A DNA stretch of 64,000 bases from Silurus meridionalis. Lineage: Eukaryota; Chordata; Actinopteri; Siluriformes; Siluridae. Location: assembly GCF_014805685.1 (NCBI RefSeq), contig NC_060886.1, forward strand, positions 20,215,608-20,279,607. The letters run 5' to 3'. Within the stretch, counting starts at the first letter, position 1. Every line of letters begins with the position of its first letter. The translations under genes and the position numbers were made by a program. Below, in pieces: positions 62,061 to 64,000 of this stretch. The notes under the pieces are model-generated. The model had not been told where the DNA came from, made no database searches, and was given only the letters and a program-made list of their open reading frames with translations.

Positions 62061-62843
62061 CCACATACACACATACACAGCTAAAAATATCGCTCTCCCA
62101 AAAGGACAAACCAGGGTGAGAATGGAATTTCAGATATGATGACTCAGGACAAACTGTGATTAAACAGTTAACCCTGCTTAAAAACACAAAGATATATAAC
62201 ATGATCTTCACTGCTGCATTCTTTATTCTCACAGGAATAGGTCATATTTATAAAAACAAAATAAATTAATAAAAAAAACAAGCAGTATTTGAATTCTAAT
62301 CTCAATCTATTTAAATTGCAACATAAAGGCAAATATCATGAAAACAAACTATGAGGTTCAAAAGCTCTGAAAAAAGACAAAATAAACATGTTAACATAAA
62401 AGTCCTAAAAACGTTCTATTCCGTTAATAAACCTTTATGTGAAACATATTTTTTTTTAATTCAGATCCAATTTGCATAATTCAGCTTTTGTTTGCAGGGA
62501 TTACATTTTCTGAGGAAAAGAATGCTGTTATAGTGTAGTGTAGCTATAGTAACAAAATTATTATATTAAGGCAGCCATACCTAATCAGGTTATTTCTTAT
62601 TTTCTTGATCTAGGTAAAGTGTCAAAAGCAAAATAAAAGCTTTACAGTAGTCATTTTTTTCTTTTAAGTAGTAACCAATTTGTGTGTTTGTGTGCATGCA
62701 TAGAATAACTATAAAAATGTATTATAGAAAAAATATAAAACAAAACTTAATAAGAGAAATTACTAAAAACATGTCATGCATATACTGTAGTACTTAAGGG
62801 ACAACTTATAAAAATATTTAAACCAAGAATCAAAATTCTAAAA

Positions 62844-62877
<34 letters not shown>

Positions 62878-64000
62878 ACGCACACAGCCACATGCACTCT
62901 CACACACATTTTATTTCCATTTGCTCACCCAGGACAAAAGAAAGGTTGGCCAAGGTGATATACGGAATGTTGAGTGAGGGAACAATACACATACATCATT
63001 TGTGTTAATCTTGTTCCAAGCTAATTTTCTGCCATTGCTTCTGTTCCCTGCAAGAAATTGAGCGTGTTGATTCCATCATAATTTCCTGAGATATCTCTCT
63101 TAGAGGCTGCAGTCTGGTGAATATAATTCCACTCTAACCTTGTGCTGTGTAACTGTGCCACACTAGCCATGTTCTTCGACAGCTCAGTGAGCTCTATCAG
63201 GTAGGTTCTGACACAGTGGGCCAAATACAACAGCTGTATAACTGCCAGACCATGACTCTCTTGTCAATGACTTCCTAGTGAAAAGACCTATGCTCTGGGG
63301 CTAATGTGTCCTTCTGAAGATTACTATCTTAATCATCCCAGGCCACAAGAAAACATAATGGCACAATGAGAAGGAGTGTTAGCAGCAACGTAGTAGCACT
63401 GAGGAAGTATAGAACACTGAGTCAGTATGTCTGTCTATCATCTATCACAGCAGTCTGCCATGACAACATAAAAGAATAACCACACACACACACACACACA
63501 CTTCACTATACTGCAAAAACAAGCTATTGATAAACAACTGTTTATGTGGCCTTGTTATGAGTTTGCCCCTTCATCAATTCCAAATTCTAATCAGTTCATC
63601 TGCTGGCTAAAGTGATAAAGCTATTTATTTCAAACGCATGGAGAGATGGACAACCCAAAAAACATTCTGAACCTTTTAGTGGTCGCTAATTAGGTGTGGA
63701 ACATACAGTGGTGTGAAAAAGTGTTTGCCCCCTTGTTTTTCCTCAATAATAAAAAACCTTCATTTAAAGACTGCATGTTGTGTTTACGTGTGTTATCTTT
63801 TACTAATATTTAGATTAGTTTGATGATCTGAAACATTAAAGTGTGACAAACATGCAAGAAAATAAGAAATCAGGAAAAGACACTTTCACACCACTGTACA
63901 TTTTGATTAAAGTTGTAAACTGGTACAGGACTTTAGACTTACTGTAATCAGATTTTAGTGGAGGAGTGTATTTCAGCCTTTCCAGTGAATCAGTGCTGTC
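27597..64000 (-). CDS. kcnh7: kcnh7, ERG3 (Kv11.3) voltage-gated potassium channel, missing 5' end
   Basis: Pore-forming subunit of an ether-a-go-go-related potassium channel in the plasma membrane, mainly neuronal. Exons, transcript order: >64000-63943, 57089-56655, 53131-52917, 50097-49672, 43445-43046, 42067-41868, 39875-39623, 36353-36148, 36033-35943, 35242-35024, 32071-31906, 30086-29918, 27797-27597. They give 3039 nt in unbroken phase: 1012 residues plus TGA. Seen: serine-rich linker, S1-S3, S4 with its Arg/Lys repeat, SVGFGN selectivity filter, S6, C-linker, cyclic-nucleotide-binding-homology domain, and a tail ending [15 protein letters not shown]. The PAS domain exons are beyond the right edge. 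kcnh7 is chosen over kcnh2 and kcnh6 because of the SDPGLP C-terminus, the [11 protein letters not shown] coiled-coil segment and position next to ifih1. Confidence 0.93.
27844..29349 (-). mobile_element. Tc1-like transposon, decayed, in the last kcnh7 intron
   Basis: Inverted ends ~100-150 bp long: left 27844-27985, right 29165-29349 (shared core CCTTCATTTAAAAACTACAT / inverse). Transposase on the minus strand with frameshifts: helix-turn-helix part (28706-29010), then [11 protein letters not shown] (first catalytic Asp), QQDND (second) and DLNPIE (Glu). Outer ~50 bp of the left end are missing and several frames are broken, so it cannot be active. The family also appears at 63706-63896. Confidence 0.88.
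29918..30086 (-). CDS. kcnh7: kcnh7 exon: coiled-coil end and tail
   Basis: 169 nt, phase 2 to 0. Encodes [20 protein letters not shown], then [13 protein letters not shown] and [14 protein letters not shown] continues the coiled coil of the previous exon. Confidence 0.9.
30432..30475 (+). repeat. SINE tail fragment in kcnh7 intron
   Basis: GATCCGCTGTGGCGACCCCT followed by AATGGGAGAAGGCCGG, the 3' tail of the tRNA-Glu-like SINE family found at 31610-31837, opposite strand. Confidence 0.75.
30681..30789. repeat. (GAAA)n microsatellite
   Basis: About 25 GAAA units, slightly interrupted. Open frames of KERK or FLSFFLS repeats over it are artefacts. Confidence 0.97.
31140..31597 (+). mobile_element. 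Tc1-like transposase relic
   Basis: Plus-strand phrases [17 protein letters not shown] and later [32 protein letters not shown] resemble the VMVWG...YHG and NIIEPLW..L...V block of Tc1 transposases. Frames are broken and no ends were found. Interrupted at its 3' side by a SINE. Confidence 0.75.
31610..31837 (-). mobile_element. tRNA-Glu-derived SINE, full length, with target duplication
   Basis: Minus strand starts CCCCTGGTGGTCTAGTGGTT (A box) and has GGTTCGATTCCCGG (B box), strongly like tRNA-Glu, followed by a unique body (GGAAGGGCATCCAGCG) and the tail GCTGTGGCGACCCCTAACGG. It is flanked by a 14-bp duplication TAGTAATCATAGTA at 31596-31609 and 31838-31851, proving retroposition. Confidence 0.92.
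31906..32071 (-). CDS. kcnh7: kcnh7 exon: C-terminal coiled-coil start
   Basis: 166 nt, phase 1 to 2. Encodes [20 protein letters not shown], a run of acidic residues, then [20 protein letters not shown] and LN. DLTYGEVxQRLDxLQ is a strong ERG C-terminal signature (tetramerising coiled coil). Confidence 0.92.
32080..32130. repeat. (CA)n microsatellite at a kcnh7 acceptor
   Basis: In transcript sense (TG)n TGCGTGCGTGCGCATACAG, ending at the acceptor of exon 31906-32071. Confidence 0.97.
32132..35023. other. kcnh7 intron with ~680-bp element copy 1
   Basis: 2.95 kb intron (32072-35023). Apart from the CA run and the element at 33694-34374 it is AT-rich with nothing recognised. Confidence 0.55.
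33694..34374. mobile_element. Terminal-inverted-repeat element, copy 1 (~680 bp)
   Basis: Starts CCGTATTTTCTGGACTATAA and ends TAGTCCGGAAATTACAG, imperfect inverted ends flanked by TA. Internally contains a short translatable segment starting at 34117 ([20 protein letters not shown]). A widespread fish non-autonomous DNA element; I cannot name the superfamily for certain (TA target suggests Tc1/mariner-pogo type). Confidence 0.82.
35024..35242 (-). CDS. kcnh7: kcnh7 exon: C-terminal tail
   Basis: 219 nt, phase 1 to 1. Encodes [20 protein letters not shown], then [16 protein letters not shown] and [16 protein letters not shown]. Diverged, as expected for this tail; supported mainly by frame and flanking splice sites. 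Confidence 0.8.
35866..35940. repeat. (ATT)n(AGT)n microsatellite at a kcnh7 donor
   Basis: About 12 ATT/TTA units and about 11 AGT units. It ends three bases from the 5' splice site of exon 35943-36033. Confidence 0.97.
35943..36033 (-). CDS. kcnh7: kcnh7 exon: proximal C-terminal tail
   Basis: 91 nt, phase 0 to 1. Encodes [20 protein letters not shown] then [10 protein letters not shown], matching the acidic-then-basic KLSFES region of ERG3. Its 5' splice site GTACTACAACTACTACT runs straight into a microsatellite. Confidence 0.88.
36148..36353 (-). CDS. kcnh7: kcnh7 exon: second half of CNBHD
   Basis: 206 nt, phase 1 to 0. Encodes [20 protein letters not shown], then [20 protein letters not shown] and [16 protein letters not shown]. 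Confidence 0.97.
36354..39622. other. kcnh7 intron without recognised elements
   Basis: 3.3 kb, AT-rich, with a GA microsatellite at 36757-36834. No mobile element or second gene was recognised; a short CTTTATCCTGGCTAAGG motif near 37980 resembles a fish LINE tail. Confidence 0.5.
36757..36834. repeat. (GA)n microsatellite
   Basis: Imperfect GA run with GAGC units. Confidence 0.95.
39623..39875 (-). CDS. kcnh7: kcnh7 exon: C-linker end and first half of CNBHD
   Basis: 253 nt, phase 0 to 1. Encodes [60 protein letters not shown] and [17 protein letters not shown]. Confidence 0.97.
39966..40121. repeat. (TA)n microsatellite, left arm
   Basis: Two TA tracts (39966-40044, 40069-40121) split by a CACACACAAT segment. 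Continues on the far side of the element at 40126-40904. Confidence 0.97.
40126..40904. mobile_element. Terminal-inverted-repeat element, copy 2, with nested insertion
   Basis: Ends CCGTATTTTTCGGACTATAA and TAGTCCGGAAATTACGG. Same family as 33694-34374. Keeps the segment beginning [20 protein letters not shown] near 40353. Contains a 283-bp foreign insert at 40454-40736 and lies inside a TA microsatellite. Confidence 0.83.
40454..40736. mobile_element. LTR-like insertion nested in copy 2
   Basis: Begins TGTAGCG and ends CGTTACA, flanked by a CCGT duplication at 40450-40453 and 40737-40740; absent from the two sister copies. TG...CA ends and a short target duplication suit a solo LTR, but no internal retroviral-type sequence is present and a small inverted-repeat element is also possible. 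Confidence 0.6.
40905..40961. repeat. (TA)n microsatellite, right arm
   Basis: About 28 TA units directly after the element. Confidence 0.97.
41868..42067 (-). CDS. kcnh7: kcnh7 exon: end of S6 and C-linker
   Basis: 200 nt, phase 1 to 0. Encodes [20 protein letters not shown], then [20 protein letters not shown] and TNGIDMNM. Donor GTGCGT. Confidence 0.97.
43046..43445 (-). CDS. kcnh7: kcnh7 exon: S4, S5, pore, S6
   Basis: 400 nt, phase 0 to 1. S4 is [20 protein letters not shown], with the gating arginines. S5 ([20 protein letters not shown]) is followed by the long ERG turret with a NSS glycosylation sequon, the pore helix and SVGFGN filter, and S6 up to CVMLIG. Confidence 0.97.
44644..45150 (+). 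pseudogene. DIRS reverse transcriptase fragment
   Basis: Encodes [52 protein letters not shown] and the catalytic YIDDWLI. The Y-I-D-D-W form and the LRLILDL/N motif are typical of DIRS reverse transcriptases. The frame is lost after [11 protein letters not shown]. Confidence 0.88.
45147..45770 (+). pseudogene. DIRS RNase H remnant and tyrosine recombinase start
   Basis: Several frames: [14 protein letters not shown], then [20 protein letters not shown] and YHQCL (DIRS RNase H region), then [20 protein letters not shown] and RRSYAARW...[11 protein letters not shown], the N-terminal part of a DIRS tyrosine recombinase. The catalytic half of the recombinase is deleted. Confidence 0.8.
49672..50097 (-). 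CDS. kcnh7: kcnh7 exon: S1-S3
   Basis: 426 nt, 142 codons. Encodes [21 protein letters not shown]1 ([16 protein letters not shown]), an extracellular loop with CGYSCSP, S2 ([17 protein letters not shown]), and S3 ([18 protein letters not shown]). Near-identical to vertebrate ERG. Confidence 0.97.
50098..52916. other. kcnh7 intron upstream of the S1-S3 exon
   Basis: 2.8 kb, AT-rich, with a short GA repeat at 52320-52366. Nothing else recognised. Confidence 0.5.
52320..52366. repeat. (GA)n microsatellite
   Basis: Imperfect GA run. Confidence 0.93.
52917..53131 (-). CDS. kcnh7: kcnh7 exon: linker before S1
   Basis: 215 nt, phase 1 to 0. Encodes [20 protein letters not shown], then [20 protein letters not shown] and TQ. 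The [15 protein letters not shown] string is highly conserved in ERG channels. Confidence 0.93.
53302..53977. mobile_element. Terminal-inverted-repeat element, copy 3 (~676 bp)
   Basis: Ends CCGTATTTTCCGGACTATAA and TAGTCCAGAAATTACGG, flanked by TA on both sides. Contains the segment beginning [20 protein letters not shown] near 53725. Nearly co-linear with copy 1. Confidence 0.85.
54821..56378 (+). mobile_element. Full-length Tc1-like transposon, 1558 bp
   Basis: Terminal inverted repeats CAGGGAGTGCAGAATTATTA, perfect over at least 25 bp, with TA on each side. Second, internal motifs GTGCATAATTATTAGGCAA near 55000 and its inverse near 56170 give the IR/DR layout of many fish Tc1 elements. 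A transposase gene spans 55039-56052. The best preserved mobile element in the window, hence probably the youngest. Confidence 0.95.
55039..56052 (+). pseudogene. Tc1-like transposase, frameshifted
   Basis: Starts [20 protein letters not shown] with paired helix-turn-helix motifs ([27 protein letters not shown]), then the catalytic triad context [13 protein letters not shown] and DLNPIENLW, ending [11 protein letters not shown]. About 335 codons in all, usual for Tc1. The reading frame changes near 55405, 55477, 55765 and 55905, so no full protein can be made from this copy. Confidence 0.92.
56655..57089 (-). CDS. kcnh7: kcnh7 exon: N-terminal linker
   Basis: 435 nt, phase 1 to 1. Encodes [27 protein letters not shown], many SP pairs (possible phosphorylation sites), [20 protein letters not shown]. 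The [11 protein letters not shown] string is shared by ERG channels. Confidence 0.9.
57650..57800 (-). mobile_element. tRNA-derived SINE, diverged
   Basis: On the minus strand: TAGTGATTGAGGCTCTG (A-box side), AGTTCAAACCCCAGTACTGA (B box), GGGCCCTTGAGCAAGGC. Same broad family as 25395-25530. Confidence 0.65.
59295..59460 (+). repeat. LINE/L2-like 3' tail
   Basis: CTAAATTGCCCCTAGATGTA, GGTGGTGCCCTGCAATG and AAGGATAAAACCC...GATAAATGAATC resemble a common fish LINE 3' end (TTGCCCCTAGGTG...GGTGCCCTGCGATGG...GGATAAAGC...ATGAATGAATG). Diverged. Confidence 0.6.
62021..62058. repeat. (CA)n microsatellite
   Basis: About 19 CA units. Confidence 0.97.
62843..62886. repeat. (CA)n microsatellite with CG variants
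   Basis: CA units with CACACG interruptions. Confidence 0.95.
63480..63502. repeat. (CA)n microsatellite
   Basis: About 11 CA units. Confidence 0.93.
63706..63896. mobile_element. Short non-autonomous Tc1 derivative, 191 bp
   Basis: Ends CAGTGGTGTGAAAAAGTGTT and AACACTTTCACACCACTG-like (GACACTTTCACACCACTG), flanked by TA. The body closely matches the right end of the transposon at 27844-29349 (CTCAATAATAAAAAACCTTC; TTAGTTTGATGATCTGAAAC). It keeps ends but no transposase. Confidence 0.85.
63943..64000 (-). CDS. kcnh7: kcnh7 partial exon at the right edge
   Basis: 58 nt visible, ending in phase 1 at donor GTAAGT. Encodes [19 protein letters not shown], part of the N-terminal linker between PAS and S1. 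The exon continues past the window. Confidence 0.8.

Larger units (their letters stand above)
57090..63942. other. Large kcnh7 intron in the N-terminal linker
   Basis: 6.9 kb. Apart from SINE and LINE-like fragments, three CA runs and the short Tc1 derivative at 63706-63896, no gene or element was recognised. Confidence 0.55.

Noticed and set aside
61847..62232. Minus-strand frames with Cys-Val repeats
   Set aside because: Translations of the CA microsatellite.
1..64000. CRISPR arrays, rRNA genes, operon-type features
   Set aside because: No repeat-spacer structure or rRNA-like sequence; the spliced genes show vertebrate nuclear DNA.

Overview
This window is nuclear DNA from a ray-finned (teleost) fish. 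It is AT-rich, its genes are split by introns with GT/AG borders, and it is full of teleost-type repeats: several Tc1-like families, a DIRS retroelement, tRNA-derived SINEs, short terminal-inverted-repeat elements and long microsatellites. The species cannot be named from the sequence. Three protein genes can be rebuilt exon by exon, all on the minus strand, and their reading frames stay in phase across every splice junction I placed. There is no sign of prokaryotic or organellar DNA, CRISPR arrays or operons.

Layout from left to right. (1) 1077-5083: the 5' half of fap (fibroblast activation protein, DPP4 family): start codon, membrane anchor and part of the beta-propeller in 11 exons (326 codons). 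The catalytic domain lies beyond the left edge. (2) 5084-8371: intergenic DNA with an old Tc1-like relic. (3) 8372-24851: a complete 16-exon ifih1 (MDA5), 1011 codons plus stop: tandem CARDs, DECH helicase with RLR features, and a zinc-binding C-terminal domain. An interferon-response-like element lies about 110 bp upstream of its start codon. (4) 24852-27596: short intergenic region with SINE pieces. (5) 27597-64000 and beyond the right edge: most of kcnh7 (ERG3/Kv11.3 potassium channel). Twelve full coding exons and one partial exon cover the end of the N-terminal linker, S1-S6, pore, C-linker, cyclic-nucleotide-binding-homology domain and C-terminal tail (1012 codons in the window). The N-terminal PAS exons lie beyond the right edge.

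The order fap - ifih1 - kcnh7 matches the conserved vertebrate block (human 2q24: FAP, IFIH1, GCA, KCNH7), but no gca exons were seen between ifih1 and kcnh7. The three genes do not form a pathway: ifih1 is a cytosolic double-stranded-RNA sensor, fap a cell-surface serine peptidase and kcnh7 a neuronal channel. They are neighbours by ancestry.

The introns, mainly those of kcnh7, hold the mobile elements: a degraded Tc1-like copy in the last intron and a 191-bp deletion derivative of the same family near the right edge; a SINE with a 14-bp target duplication beside a Tc1 relic; three copies of a ~680-bp element, one carrying a nested LTR-like insertion; an internally deleted DIRS-like element with long inverted ends; and a well-preserved 1558-bp Tc1-like transposon. 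I found no convincing new biological system. The best leads are the interferon-response element of ifih1, a diverged repeat flanking the ifih1 Walker A exon, the short translatable segment kept in all three ~680-bp elements, and microsatellites touching kcnh7 splice sites.
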